Shown here: positions 9,424 through 19,886 of the stretch, piece by piece
Layout: every line of letters begins with the position of its first letter
How positions within the stretch are numbered: the first letter of the stretch is position 1
Origin: Vibrio artabrorum
GTDB taxonomy: Bacteria > Pseudomonadota > Gammaproteobacteria > Enterobacterales > Vibrionaceae
Direction: 5' to 3'
DNA length: 64,000 nt
Assembly: GCF_024347295.1 (NCBI RefSeq)
Contig: NZ_AP025458.1
Location: forward strand, 2,170,001 to 2,234,000
Position numbers and translations under genes: made by a program
Notes under the pieces: model-generated
The model's database searches: none
What the model was told of the DNA's origin: nothing
The model's input: only the letters and a program-made list of their open reading frames with translations

Positions 9424-10386
9424 TTAACGATACAACGCGACTAACTCAGCCATCATATCAATGTGCGAGTCTCTATCGTTAAGGCACATAATGTAGCTAA
9501 AGTCCGAACCACCAGCGTCAATAAACGTCTCTTTACACTGGTCTGAAATCTCTTCCAGCGTTTCCAAACAGTCAACCGAGAATGCAGGCGCCATGATATC
9601 GATCTTCTTGATGCCTTTACTCGGCAGTGATTCAAGTGTCTCATCCGTGTATGGCTTCAACCACTCTTCTCGACCAAATCGCGATTGGTATGTCATGGTG
9701 ATATCGTCCGCTGATAAACCTAACTCTGCCGCAAGCAGCTTTGTTGTCGCTTTACAATGCTGAGGGTAGATATCGCCTTCATCAGCCAGCCGCTTCGGAA
9801 TGCCGTGGAAAGAACACACTAAATGATCGGCCCTGCCATTTTGCTCCCAATGACTGCGAACGCTTTCAGCCAATGCTTTGGCATAGCTTGGGTGCGCGTA
9901 GTAGTCACGAATAAAGCGATAGCTCGGGATAACTGGCATCTGTTTAAACGCTTTGGTTAAACCATCAGAAACCGCTGCCGTGGTTGTCCCTGAATACTGA
10001 GGATATAAAGGCAGTACGATGATGTCTTCGACGCCCTGCTCCATCAGTAACTCAAGCCCGGTCTTTAAGCTTGGATTACCATAGGTCATACCCAACGCAA
10101 CAGGCATCTCAAGTTTCTTCTGAAGCTTTTCCACTTGTCTTTGGGAGTACACAAGCAGCGGTGAGCCTTCATCCATCCAAACAGACTGATACAACTTAGC
10201 CACTTTAGGCGCACGAATCGGCAGAATGACACCATGTAAAATAGGGCACCACAGCCAACGTGTTAGGTTCACCACACGTTTGTCGTGTAAGAATTCACTC
10301 AAAAATCGACGAACACCAGCGGGGGTCGCTGAATCTGGTGTTCCTAAGTTCACCAGTAAAACGCCCTGCTTTTTATTATTTACCAT
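9424..10386 (-). CDS. hemH: Ferrochelatase
   Basis: Inserts Fe2+ into protoporphyrin IX, the last step of haem synthesis, at the inner membrane. The 320 residues equal the E. coli length. Visible: [15 protein letters not shown] at the start, [15 protein letters not shown], the catalytic histidine His194 in [24 protein letters not shown], and the acid-rich CLETLEEI that helps proton extraction. adk lies upstream on the same strand in the E. coli order htpG-adk-hemH, but adk has its own terminator, so hemH is likely transcribed separately. Confidence 0.97.
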   Translation of the reverse strand: MVNNKKQGVLLVNLGTPDSATPAGVRRFLSEFLHDKRVVNLTRWLWCPILHGVILPIRAPKVAKLYQSVWMDEGSPLLVYSQRQVEKLQKKLEMPVALGMTYGNPSLKTGLELLMEQGVEDIIVLPLYPQYSGTTTAAVSDGLTKAFKQMPVIPSYRFIRDYYAHPSYAKALAESVRSHWEQNGRADHLVCSFHGIPKRLADEGDIYPQHCKATTKLLAAELGLSADDITMTYQSRFGREEWLKPYTDETLESLPSKGIKKIDIMAPAFSVDCLETLEEISDQCKETFIDAGGSDFSYIMCLNDRDSHIDMMAELVALYR

Positions 10387-10602
10387 AGATACCTAAGACC
10401 AATGTGTGATTTTCTGGAAAGTAATATACTAATCTGCATAAGTTTAGGATCATTGCACCCCGATAAAAGTCTGAATAATCATTCTTCCTATGAGATATCA
10501 CAACATCCACTCTCGATTGTTAGCCACAGCCATCGGGTCTTAACCGTTCTGAATCATGTACAATCAAGTTATCTAGATTGGTATCGTACTAATAATTGAA
10601 AC

Positions 10603-10631
10603 AAAAAAAAGCGACCCTTAAGGTCGCTTTC
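10603..10631 (-). terminator. Terminator after adk
   Basis: AAAGCGACC-CTTA-AGGTCGCTTT; on the minus strand it is followed by eight T. Confidence 0.9.
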
Positions 10632-10665
10632 AATATATCAAATTCTAAAACTGGCCGTTAGCCAA

Positions 10666-11683
<1,018 letters not shown>

Positions 11684-13588
11684 CTATCGCTTTGTTAGCA
11701 GTTCGTTGATTGCACCCAGAAATTGTGACGGGTCTTCCATTGACCCCTTCTCCGCTAGCATCGCTTGACCAAGTAGCAATTCAACCCAGCGACCAAACGC
11801 TTGTTCGTCAGCTTCATCGGCCATCTGTTTAACCAGTGTATGCTCAGGGTTAATCTCAAAAATGTATTTCACTTCAGGTGCCGCTTGACCCGCAGCCTCT
11901 AGAAGCTTAGCCATTTGTGTCCCCATATCAAAATCGTCCGTAACAACCACCGCAGGCGTTGTCGCTAGCTTGAAGGTAGTACGAACCTCTTTAACACGAT
12001 CACCTAGATAAGATTGAGCACGTTCAACAACAGACTTAAACTCTTCTTCGGTCTCTTTTTGCTTCTCTTTCTCTTCTTCACCTTCAAACTGGCTCAGATC
12101 TAAGCCCGCTTTGGTGATCGACTGGAACGACTTACCATCGAAGTCAGTCAGGTAATTCATCACATACTCATCGATACGATCGTACATAAGAATGACTTCG
12201 ATACCTTTGGCTTTGAATTGCTCTAAATGAGGACTGTTCTTAGCGGCAGTGTAGCTATCGGCCGTTAGGTAATAAATCTTGTCTTGACCCTCTTTCATGC
12301 GCTCAATGTAAGACGCTAGGCTGATGGTTTGGTCAGCTGAGTCAACTTCCGTTGACGAGAAACGCAGTAAATTAGCGATCTTCTCTTTATTCGCGATGTC
12401 TTCAGCTGGGCCTTCTTTCATAACAAGGCCAAACTCTTTCCAAAACTCTAGGTACTTATCATTGTCACTCTTCGCCATACGCTCAAGCATAGTCAGCACA
12501 CGCTTAGTACATGCCCCACGAAGAGACTGAGTGACTTTATTGTCTTGCAGAATTTCACGTGACACATTAAGAGGCAGATCATTTGAGTCAATTAAACCAC
12601 GAACGAAACGCATGTAAGAGGGCATGAACTGTTCAGCGTCATCCATGATAAACACACGCTGTACGTATAATTTCAAGCCGCTCTTATGATCACGGTTCAT
12701 CATGTCCCAAGGCGCTTTAGCTGGGATATACAGAAGGCTTGTATAGTCATTCTTACCTTCGACTTTGTTGTGGCTCCAGGTCAGTGGATCCGCAAAGTCA
12801 TGTGACACGTGCTTATAAAACTCTTGGTATTCTTCTTTCTCGATATCCGATTTGTTACGAGTCCAAAGTGCTTGAGCCTTGTTAATCTGTTCCCAACGCT
12901 TCTCTTCAGTGTCTTTACCTTCGTCATCTTTAACCGCAGTTAACATTGAAACCGGGATGCCGATGTGATCAGAATATTTACTAATGACTTCACGCAAACG
13001 CCATTCATTCAAGAACTCTTTGCCGTCTTCACGCATATGAAGAATAATATCAGTACCACGAGATTCTTTAATGATGTCTTCAATGGTATAATCCCCTTCA
13101 CCCGCAGAGTGCCATTGAACCGCTTGATTGTTCGCTAAGCCTGCAGCTCGGGTACGAACGGTTACGGCATCTGCAACAATAAATGCCGAATAGAAACCAA
13201 CACCAAATTGGCCGATAAGTTGAGAGTCTTTGCTTTGTTCATCCGACAACTTTGAGAAAAAGTCAGCGGTGCCTGATTTAGCAATGGTACCCAAATGTTC
13301 AATAACATTGTCACGGCTCATGCCGATACCATTATCAGAAATCGTTAAAGTATTCGCCTCTGCGTTAAACGACAATTTTACACCTAGATCAGCGTCGCCT
13401 TGGTAAAGATCACCATTCGATAGCGCTTGAAAACGAAGCTTATCAGCCGCGTCAGATGCATTAGAAATCAGCTCACGTAGGAAGATTTCTTTATTTGAAT
13501 ACAGTGAGTGAATCATTAAATGAAGTAGTTGTTTCACTTCAGATTGAAAGCCACGAGTCTCTTTATTTTGCGTTGCTGTTTCGCTCAT
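11684..13588 (-). CDS. htpG: Chaperone protein HtpG (Hsp90)
   Basis: Cytoplasmic ATP-dependent Hsp90 chaperone. Residues ~1-215 form the GHKL ATPase ([48 protein letters not shown]). Middle and dimerisation domains follow ([37 protein letters not shown]). The 634 residues match the family. The ATG has GGAG eight bases upstream. It is divergent from toxR, an arrangement shared by vibrios, and a sigma-32-like promoter lies about 80-105 bp upstream. Confidence 0.98.
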   Translation of the reverse strand: MSETATQNKETRGFQSEVKQLLHLMIHSLYSNKEIFLRELISNASDAADKLRFQALSNGDLYQGDADLGVKLSFNAEANTLTISDNGIGMSRDNVIEHLGTIAKSGTADFFSKLSDEQSKDSQLIGQFGVGFYSAFIVADAVTVRTRAAGLANNQAVQWHSAGEGDYTIEDIIKESRGTDIILHMREDGKEFLNEWRLREVISKYSDHIGIPVSMLTAVKDDEGKDTEEKRWEQINKAQALWTRNKSDIEKEEYQEFYKHVSHDFADPLTWSHNKVEGKNDYTSLLYIPAKAPWDMMNRDHKSGLKLYVQRVFIMDDAEQFMPSYMRFVRGLIDSNDLPLNVSREILQDNKVTQSLRGACTKRVLTMLERMAKSDNDKYLEFWKEFGLVMKEGPAEDIANKEKIANLLRFSSTEVDSADQTISLASYIERMKEGQDKIYYLTADSYTAAKNSPHLEQFKAKGIEVILMYDRIDEYVMNYLTDFDGKSFQSITKAGLDLSQFEGEEEKEKQKETEEEFKSVVERAQSYLGDRVKEVRTTFKLATTPAVVVTDDFDMGTQMAKLLEAAGQAAPEVKYIFEINPEHTLVKQMADEADEQAFGRWVELLLGQAMLAEKGSMEDPSQFLGAINELLTKR

Positions 13589-13665
13589 TTTTACTCCAAA
13601 ACATCTATACTTTATGTTAAATAATTACAGGGCCGTAATATTGGATACCATTCTTATGTTCATTA

Positions 13666-13693
13666 ACATGAGGATGACAAATGTAAAATCAAG
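13666..13693 (-). promoter_or_regulatory. Sigma-32 (heat-shock) type promoter for htpG
   Basis: On the minus strand CTTGATT (13693-13687), 13 bases, CCTCATGT (13673-13666). The known RpoH pattern is CTTGAAA-N13/14-CCCCATNT. Spacing is exact and three bases deviate. It lies about 80 bp upstream of the htpG start. Confidence 0.7.
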
Positions 13694-13852
13694 GTCAAAA
13701 AGCATAAAAACACTGTTTTTTTTATCAATTTTTATTATCCTGACCCTCATAAATATAAAAGAACATAAAAAACCATAATTTGGTGAAGAATTAACTGGAC
13801 TTCACCTAAAATCTGTCCATTTACCCCAAACCATTCAAAATAGAAGAGTTCA

Positions 13853-14755
13853 ATGAGCAATATTGGCACAAAGTTTATTCTCGCACAGCGGTTCGTATTC
13901 GATCCAAACAGCAACTCACTTATTGATCAGTTGAGCGACGGTGAGGTTGTGCGCCTTGGCAGCAATGAAAGCCGTATTCTCCTGATGATGTCAGAAAGAC
14001 CGAATGAAGTGATCACGCGTAATGAATTGCACGAATATGTTTGGCGAGACCAAGGCTTTGAAGTGGATGATTCCAGCTTGACGCAAGCAGTATCAACCTT
14101 AAGAAAGATGCTGAAAGATTCGACTAAATCTCCAGAATTTGTGAAAACCGTGCCTAAACGCGGTTATCAATTTATTGCGACCGTTGAACGATCCGCGCCG
14201 TTTTCCTCCAATGGCCAACCGATAGCATCGGACATTGTCGCAAATAACGCAGGTTCAACATTAAAGAATACGAATACACCAACCTCAGAAGAAGCCATTA
14301 CTGAGGACATAGCGACCTCGACACCAATCACAAACACTCAAGAAGTTAAGATTGAAGCAGAGTCAGCGGTCACATCGATTAAAAGCAAGAATAAATGGAT
14401 AACATTTGGGTTATTGTTTGTCGCTTTCTGCATGCCAATTATCGCATTGACATTGACTCACCCCACACAGTCGGAGTTTCGTACATTAACTGAGGTCGAT
14501 GGTGTGAAAGTTCAATCTCCAGTCAATCACCCCGATATTTCAAGGTGGTTACCCGCTATTGAGAAATGCGTATTACGTTACAATACCAATCACACCGGCT
14601 TGATGAAGCCAACGAAAGTGATCGCTACAGGCGGACAAACCAGTAACCTTGCTCTTAACTATATTCATCCTCAAGATTACTCGAACGAGAATATAACGGT
14701 AAGAATTTATGCCAATCAATCAGATTTGAACGACATTTGTAAAGGAGAGCAGTAA
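13853..14755 (+). CDS. toxR: Transmembrane transcriptional regulator ToxR
   Basis: Membrane-bound activator of porin and virulence genes in vibrios. Residues ~20-112 are an OmpR-type winged helix (VRLGSNESRILLMMSERP, VDDSSLTQAVSTLRKMLKDS, KTVPKRGYQFIATV). Residues ~115-180 are the variable tether rich in T, S, A and E. The membrane helix is ~182-201. The periplasmic domain (~202-300) has the conserved cysteine pair Cys239 and Cys296, with a further cysteine at 193 inside the helix. toxS starts one base after its stop. Its distance from V. cholerae ToxR in the tether is typical of the genus. Confidence 0.97.
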   Translation: MSNIGTKFILAQRFVFDPNSNSLIDQLSDGEVVRLGSNESRILLMMSERPNEVITRNELHEYVWRDQGFEVDDSSLTQAVSTLRKMLKDSTKSPEFVKTVPKRGYQFIATVERSAPFSSNGQPIASDIVANNAGSTLKNTNTPTSEEAITEDIATSTPITNTQEVKIEAESAVTSIKSKNKWITFGLLFVAFCMPIIALTLTHPTQSEFRTLTEVDGVKVQSPVNHPDISRWLPAIEKCVLRYNTNHTGLMKPTKVIATGGQTSNLALNYIHPQDYSNENITVRIYANQSDLNDICKGEQ

Positions 14756-14756
14756 C

Positions 14757-15272
14757 ATGAAAGTAAAAGTATCTATCATTTTACTGATTCTTTCCGCATT
14801 TCTAAGTGGTTGGTTATATTGGGGTAACAGCGAAAAAATAGAGCACTTACTCACGCAGCATGAGTGGCAATCGAAAATGGTGACTCTGATCAGCGATAAC
14901 AAACAAGAGGACTCTATCGGCCCGCTTCGTAAAGTTGAACTGTCATCGAATGCGAAATATCTACCAAACGGGACTTATCTTAGAATGTCAGTCGTTCGGT
15001 TATACGGTACTCAAACGGCCCCTGCGAATGTAATCAACATTTCTGAGACAGGCAAATGGGATATCAACGATAACTACTTACTCATCTCTCCAATTGAGTT
15101 TAAAGACGTGACTTCATCACAGCGCCAAGACTTCTCAGAGAAGCAATTAGAGCTTATTACCCAGGTGATCAAAATGGATGCTGAACAGAGCCGACGCATT
15201 GATATTGTGAACCCGAAAGCACTGCTACTGACTAGCTTGAATCACGGTTCTACGGTGTTATTTTCAAACTAA
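14757..15272 (+). CDS. toxS: Transmembrane regulatory protein ToxS
   Basis: Periplasmic partner that stabilises ToxR, and in known cases helps sense bile salts. A single N-terminal membrane anchor (residues ~5-25, VSIILLILSAFLSGWLYWG) is followed by a periplasmic domain with NGTYLRMSVVRLYG and the C-terminal LTSLNHGSTVLFSN. The 171 residues are usual. Translation is probably coupled to toxR (ATG one base after the toxR stop, with GGAG inside the end of toxR). Confidence 0.96.
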   Translation: MKVKVSIILLILSAFLSGWLYWGNSEKIEHLLTQHEWQSKMVTLISDNKQEDSIGPLRKVELSSNAKYLPNGTYLRMSVVRLYGTQTAPANVINISETGKWDINDNYLLISPIEFKDVTSSQRQDFSEKQLELITQVIKMDAEQSRRIDIVNPKALLLTSLNHGSTVLFSN

Positions 15273-15285
15273 GACTGAGTACAGT

Positions 15286-15310
15286 AAAAAGGGGCTGAGG
15301 CCCCTTTTTT
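15286..15310 (+). terminator. Terminator after toxRS
   Basis: AAAAAGGGGC-TGAG-GCCCCTTTTTT. Confidence 0.93.
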
Positions 15311-15349
15311 ACTGACATAACTAAGCGACTCGCACATAAAGGATTTACC

Positions 15350-15661
15350 ATGAAGACAGAATCCGATCAAATAGCCTCTTCTATCGCTCGAGCATCGATC
15401 TCCATACACTATTGTCGTCAGTGCAACTGGATGCTTCGTTCTAGCTGGTTGTGCCAAGAATTACTGCATACTTTCAGTGAAGAAATAGAGCGCGTGAGTT
15501 TGCACCCTGATACGGGTGGGCGATTTGAAATCTTTTGTAATGGCGTTCAGGTTTGGGAAAGAAAAGTGGATGGCGGCTTTCCTGACGCAAAAGTTCTAAA
15601 ACAAAGAGTGCGGAATATCATTGCTCCAGATAGAGATCTTGGCCATATCGACGCCAAATAA
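15350..15661 (+). CDS. SelT/SelW/SelH-like thioredoxin-fold (Rdx) protein, CxxC form
   Basis: Small predicted redox protein of 103 residues. The core SIHYCRQCNWMLRSSWL has a CxxC pair (Cys22, Cys25) where animal selenoprotein W carries Cys-x-x-Sec. The later GGRFEIFCNGVQVWERK and GGFPDAKVLKQRVRNII match the family's strand-helix end. The ATG follows AAGGA by about 7 bases. It lies alone after the toxRS terminator. The substrate is unknown, and no TGA interrupts the frame, so this is a cysteine version. Confidence 0.85.
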   Translation: MKTESDQIASSIARASISIHYCRQCNWMLRSSWLCQELLHTFSEEIERVSLHPDTGGRFEIFCNGVQVWERKVDGGFPDAKVLKQRVRNIIAPDRDLGHIDAK

Positions 15662-15716
15662 CCTTCGTCGTACACTGACCTTATTCAATCTCAATCAGTC
15701 ACAACCTCACTAAGTA

Positions 15717-15741
15717 GTGATGCTCTTATTAAAAGCATCAC
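15717..15741. repeat. Hairpin downstream of yfcE
   Basis: GTGATGCT / AGCATCAC with a 9-base loop between two convergent genes. No T-run on either strand, so terminator function is doubtful. Confidence 0.4.
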
Positions 15742-15769
15742 AAACAACGTTCCACTTTAAAAGAACCGT

Positions 15770-16315
15770 TTATAACTCGCCACTCACAAGCAACTCACCT
15801 TCTAGGCTGATGACTTTGAATGTATTATTTTCATAAATGCCATAGCTAGCAGCATGGCCATCTCGTGGAAATGTCACAGAGCTTGGATTAAAGAGAAACA
15901 CATCATCTTGATATTCAGCAACGGGGACATGAGTATGCCCATGTGCAATAACGTCACCTGCTTTTAATGCCGGTCGCTTAGTCGTGTTGTAAAGGTGGCC
16001 ATGTGTTAAAAAGATACGTGCGCCTGACTCTAACAGAACCCATGAATAATCCATCATCATCGGAAAAGACAATAGCATTTGGTCGACTTCACTGTCACAG
16101 TTACCACGAACCGCAATAATCTCTTGAGAAAACGCATTTAACCGCTCGGAAACTGCTGGTGGGTTATAGCCTTCAGGAATTGGGTTTCTTGGACCGTGGT
16201 TCAAAATATCCCCCAATAGAACCAAATACTGCGCACCAGACGCCTGATAGAGCTCTAATATCTTTTCTGTGGCTGGCAACGATCCATGTAGATCGGAAGC
16301 AAAAAATAATTTCAC
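15770..16315 (-). CDS. yfcE: Metallophosphodiesterase YfcE
   Basis: Calcineurin-like phosphodiesterase. E. coli YfcE hydrolyses artificial phosphodiesters; the natural substrate is unknown. All metal-binding blocks are present: ASDLHGS, LGDILNHGPRN, VRGNCDSEVDQML, FLTHGHLY, AHGHTHVP. The GTG at 16315 is chosen because GGAG is 8 bases upstream and the protein then starts like E. coli (MKLFFASDLHG, 181 aa). The GTG at 16321 is only two bases from that site. It follows the CBS gene by ~45 bp on the same strand and may be read from the DUF1538 operon. Confidence 0.93.
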   Translation of the reverse strand: MKLFFASDLHGSLPATEKILELYQASGAQYLVLLGDILNHGPRNPIPEGYNPPAVSERLNAFSQEIIAVRGNCDSEVDQMLLSFPMMMDYSWVLLESGARIFLTHGHLYNTTKRPALKAGDVIAHGHTHVPVAEYQDDVFLFNPSSVTFPRDGHAASYGIYENNTFKVISLEGELLVSGEL

Positions 16316-16362
16316 ACGCACTTCTCCATAAAAATTATATGTCTATTGTACGTATTGAAAGG

Positions 16363-16770
16363 CTATACGTCATCTCTCGCCATCCCGTTGATCACGATAT
16401 TATTGTAACTCACCATACCGACTATCTTATTATCACTCACCACAGGAGCACGGCTGATACCAAAGCGCTCAAATAAGCGAGCACAATACTTCACGTTCAT
16501 ATCTGCCGACACGCTTAAAGCAGGTTTTGTCATGATTTCATAAACATTGGTGCGCTTTGGAGAACGGTTCTTAGCCAGCACTTTCTTGGCGATATCATTC
16601 ATCAACACAATACCGTATTCATCATCTTCATGCCGCTTGTCGACAATGATAGCCTTAACTTTGTGCTTCTTTGCCATCTCTATCGCTTCAAATACTGTGG
16701 TTAGCCCATCGATGATCACATATGTATTGGCCATGACATCACTGACTCGGATTTTTTCACTGCCACTCAT
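16363..16770 (-). CDS. Two-CBS-domain protein of the DUF1538 operon
   Basis: 135 residues forming one pair of CBS domains (~5-65: IRVSDVMANTYVIID, VFEAIEMAKKHKVKAIIV; ~72-132: VYEIMTKPALSVSADM, ARLFERFGISRAPVV, IVGMVSYNNIVI). CBS pairs usually bind adenine nucleotides and regulate transporters or enzymes. It is last in a four-gene operon; its ATG overlaps the end of the PII-like gene by 4 bases and has GGAG eight bases upstream. A regulatory role for the neighbouring membrane pair is inferred from context. Confidence 0.88.
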   Translation of the reverse strand: MSGSEKIRVSDVMANTYVIIDGLTTVFEAIEMAKKHKVKAIIVDKRHEDDEYGIVLMNDIAKKVLAKNRSPKRTNVYEIMTKPALSVSADMNVKYCARLFERFGISRAPVVSDNKIVGMVSYNNIVINGMARDDV

Positions 16771-17117
16771 AGTTCATTCTCCACAACCTTAGTTAATGTC
16801 TCGACTTGATGCGCTACTCCGACGGCATCTTCCACGTCGATTTGCACAGCAATACCTTGACCCGATTCTTGGTCAAACTCCCCCACCTCGTTGATCCTTT
16901 CGAGGATATGTCTCGCTAAGTGCTCCTCGACAACAAACAACAATACGTCTTTTTGAACCTCTAACGTCAACCCAAAAAAAGTCCGCTTCTGATTTAAACC
17001 TTGCCCTCGGGCATTGTTAATGACCGTCGCCCCGGTAGCCCCCGCATCACGCGCAGCATCAAGCACGATGTCTGTCTTGCTCTCTTCTACAAACGCTAAG
17101 ATAAGTTTAAAGCGCAT
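16767..17117 (-). CDS. PII-like signalling protein of the DUF1538 operon
   Basis: 116 residues resembling the PII/GlnB fold: [20 protein letters not shown], then GATGATVINNARGQG (the nucleotide-loop region of PII proteins), a short T-loop equivalent (LNQKRTFFGLTLEVQKD) and a C-terminal GQGIAVQIDVEDAVGV. The uridylylation tyrosine of GlnB is not evident. PII proteins commonly control membrane transporters by plugging them. It starts inside the last 11 bases of the second DUF1538 gene with AGGAGAG upstream. Classical nitrogen control is unlikely given the neighbours. Confidence 0.8.
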   Translation of the reverse strand: MRFKLILAFVEESKTDIVLDAARDAGATGATVINNARGQGLNQKRTFFGLTLEVQKDVLLFVVEEHLARHILERINEVGEFDQESGQGIAVQIDVEDAVGVAHQVETLTKVVENEL

Positions 17118-17901
17118 CTTTGCTCTCCTTTGAGGATTGTGTTCGGTTTAGCCAGAGTGTTATTTGGGCATAACCCATCACGGATATAATGGGAAACAAG
17201 CTTGCGAAAGCAATCAACCCGAAGCCATCTATTACTGGGTTTCTTCCCGGTACCGTTGACGCTAACCCCAGCCCAAGTGCCGTGACTAAAGGAACCGTCA
17301 CCGTTGAGGTGGTCACGCCACCAGAATCGTAAGCTAATGGAATAATCATTTTGGGTGCATAGAAGGTTTGAATCACAACAATGATGTAGCCAACAATAAT
17401 GTAGTAATGGATAGGATCTCCGGCAACGATACGATAACTGCCCAGTGAGATACCGATAGCGACACCTAACGCCACGGCAATTCGCAGCCCGTTAACGCTG
17501 ATACTGCCACCGGACACTTGATTCGCCTTCATCGCCACCGCAATCAGAGAAGGCTCGGCTATCGTGGTACTGAAACCAATACAAAACGCAAAGAGATAGA
17601 CCCAATAATAATCAACCCAAATCAATGCAAGACCTGAGCTGACCTTAAATTCGGTTAAAAAACTGGGTTCAGTGAGCTGCATTGCCATCGTCTCCCCTAA
17701 AGGAAACAAAGCGAGCTCCAATCCCATCAAAAAGAGCGACAAACCCAAAATGACGTAAAAGAAACCGACAAGTACCTTGGCTAGGTTATTAACAGGCTTA
17801 CGCAATACCGCTAACTGAAAACCAAAAATAATGACCCCAATCGGAATGACGTCCATAACGGTTCCAAGAAAAGTCTCTATAAACTGCTGGACACTGATCA
17901 T
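17107..17901 (-). CDS. DUF1538 membrane protein, second subunit
   Basis: 264-residue integral membrane protein with about seven hydrophobic segments. Signature blocks shared with the upstream gene: [55 protein letters not shown]. The two are clear paralogues. DUF1538 pairs were reported as a two-component Na+(Li+,K+)/H+ antiporter (UmpAB) in Halomonas; whether that applies here is inference. Its ATG overlaps the first gene's stop by 4 bases, so the two are probably made in fixed ratio. Confidence 0.88.
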   Translation of the reverse strand: MISVQQFIETFLGTVMDVIPIGVIIFGFQLAVLRKPVNNLAKVLVGFFYVILGLSLFLMGLELALFPLGETMAMQLTEPSFLTEFKVSSGLALIWVDYYWVYLFAFCIGFSTTIAEPSLIAVAMKANQVSGGSISVNGLRIAVALGVAIGISLGSYRIVAGDPIHYYIIVGYIIVVIQTFYAPKMIIPLAYDSGGVTTSTVTVPLVTALGLGLASTVPGRNPVIDGFGLIAFASLFPIISVMGYAQITLWLNRTQSSKESKDAL

Positions 17902-18632
17902 GTCACCACCATTCCGTACACCATGACAAACATCATCGGTAACAATGACGCAAAGGCGATCAACCCAAACCCGTCAATCATAGGGTTACGCCCCTTTATT
18001 GCTGAGGCTAAACCAACCCCTAAAGCCGTAACAAGTGGCACGGTGATGGTTGAAGTTGTCACACCTCCAGAATCATACGCAATGCCGATGATATTTTCAG
18101 GTGCAAAAGCCGTCAGCACCACGACACCGATATAGCCTCCAATAATCATGTACTGAATTGGCCAACCTTTAAGGATTCGCAATACACCAAGCAGAATGGC
18201 AATACCAACCGATAACGCCACTGTGAATCGCAGACCATCGGCATACTGCTCCATTTCAGCTAAAGAGTGAGGGATCACTCCCCCCTCTGCAGCCACTTGA
18301 GCAGCCTCGGCGGCCACCGCTGTCAACGCAGGTTCGGCAATGGTCGTGCCAAACCCCAAACAAAAAGCGAAGCTCAATAACCAGAACACACTCCCCTTAC
18401 AAGCAAAAGCTTGAGCCATCGATTCACCGACAGGAAACAACCCCATTTCAAGACCATAGATAAAGAAAGTCAGTCCAAAAACCACCAGCACTAACCCCGT
18501 TAAAATCGACAAAAGATGAGGAAGAGGCTCCTGCAAAACGGCAAGTTGGAAGAAAGCTATCACCGCAACAATCGGTAAAAGATCCCTTAAGCTACCTAAC
18601 ATGGCTCGAAACAAAGCAAACACGGCCGTCAT
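17898..18632 (-). CDS. DUF1538 membrane protein, first subunit
   Basis: 244-residue integral membrane protein with the same blocks as its partner ([55 protein letters not shown]) and an insert after the first block ([20 protein letters not shown]) not matched in the partner. The ATG has an excellent site, AAGGAGGTGCG. First gene of the operon DUF1538-DUF1538-PII-CBS, probably followed by yfcE. Likely ion transport across the inner membrane, by analogy with UmpAB. Confidence 0.88.
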   Translation of the reverse strand: MTAVFALFRAMLGSLRDLLPIVAVIAFFQLAVLQEPLPHLLSILTGLVLVVFGLTFFIYGLEMGLFPVGESMAQAFACKGSVFWLLSFAFCLGFGTTIAEPALTAVAAEAAQVAAEGGVIPHSLAEMEQYADGLRFTVALSVGIAILLGVLRILKGWPIQYMIIGGYIGVVVLTAFAPENIIGIAYDSGGVTTSTITVPLVTALGVGLASAIKGRNPMIDGFGLIAFASLLPMMFVMVYGMVVT

Positions 18633-18928
18633 CGCACCTCCTTATGGTTAAGAGTGTGTTTGGTTATGTACTCATCATAATCATGGCAAATGCTTATCCT
18701 TGCCGATGTGATAAATATTACGCAGTCGGTAACCCATGCAATTAAAATTCATAAATGTGATAAAGATATCGATTTCATCATCCTGATTTATCGTTAGATG
18801 GCTATTTATCGAGGTCATCATTTCGCTATCACACGATTGAAACCAACTGATCGTTATAGTGACTTTTTCGTATTGGCTAGCTATTCAAAACAAGCCATGT
18901 CTATAATTATATGAATAGGGAGATTGGC

Positions 18929-19843
18929 ATGAAGATATTATTAACGGGTGGGACTGGATTTATTGGCTCAGAATTGATCAAGAGTTGGAACACTGACGAC
19001 GTAACATTACTGACACGGAGCCCTGAAAAAGCAAAGCAAAGCCTTAATCACCTCAACCAGAATAATCTTCACTACATCCAGTCTCTTGATACGTTAGTTG
19101 ATCTCAATGATTTCGATGCCGTCATCAACCTTGCGGGTGAACCGATTGCCGACAAGCGTTGGAGCACTGAACAAAAAGAGAGGATCTGCAACAGTCGTTG
19201 GCACATTACAGAAAAACTTGTCAAGTTAATCCAGGCAAGTACAAACCCGCCAAAGACCTTTATCAGCGGCTCAGCCATCGGATACTATGGCGATCAACAG
19301 CAACGTCCATTTGACGAATCATTGAAAGTAGAAGATGACAGTTTTCCTCACAAAGTCTGCGCTCACTGGGAAGACATTGCTAAACACGCTCAATCAGACC
19401 ACACTCGTGTGATTTTGCTCCGAACAGGCATTGTTCTTGGTAAAAATGGCGGAGCATTAAAAAAAATGTTGATGCCCTATAAACTGGGAGTCGGTGGCCC
19501 ACTCGGTTCAGGGGAGCAGTACATGCCTTGGATCCACATGCTAGATATGGTGAGAGCCATCAACCACTTATTGTCGTTCCCTCACGCCCAAGGAGAGTTC
19601 AATCTATGTGCTCCACATCCTGTCACCAACAAACAATTTAGTCGCACATTAGCCAAACAGTTGCGACGCCCCCATGTTCTTTTCACTCCCCGATGGGCAA
19701 TGTCGATACTCATGGGAGAGTCAGCTTGTCTATTGTTCGACAGCATTCGCTCCAAACCAAAGAAATTGACTGAAATGGGGTTTATATTCAGTTACTCAAG
19801 AATCGAGCCCGCCCTAAAAAACTTGTTACAACATCAAGACTAA
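18929..19843 (+). CDS. TIGR01777-family NAD-dependent epimerase/dehydratase (YfcH-like)
   Basis: Extended short-chain dehydrogenase fold of unknown substrate. N-terminal Rossmann motif LLTGGTGFIGSEL, then AVINLAGEPIADKRW, SGSAIGYYGD with the active-site-type YxxG, RTGIVLGKNGGALKKM, GSGEQYMPWIHMLDMVRAI and a C-terminal DUF1731 part (FTPRWAMSILMGESA). The start at 18929 is chosen for AGGGAG 7 bases upstream; the ATG at 18911 lacks a site and adds six unmatched residues. 304 residues, usual. An SDR gene follows by 43 bp. Confidence 0.9.
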   Translation: MKILLTGGTGFIGSELIKSWNTDDVTLLTRSPEKAKQSLNHLNQNNLHYIQSLDTLVDLNDFDAVINLAGEPIADKRWSTEQKERICNSRWHITEKLVKLIQASTNPPKTFISGSAIGYYGDQQQRPFDESLKVEDDSFPHKVCAHWEDIAKHAQSDHTRVILLRTGIVLGKNGGALKKMLMPYKLGVGGPLGSGEQYMPWIHMLDMVRAINHLLSFPHAQGEFNLCAPHPVTNKQFSRTLAKQLRRPHVLFTPRWAMSILMGESACLLFDSIRSKPKKLTEMGFIFSYSRIEPALKNLLQHQD

Positions 19844-19886
19844 TTCTTTACCCTAGAGCAATAGAGACTCAAATAAAGGATTAAGC

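Noticed and set aside
10402..10599. 65-codon plus-strand ORF between hemH and adk
   Set aside because: No ribosome site, no recognisable protein pattern, and it lies in the spacer holding the hemH promoter just before the adk terminator.
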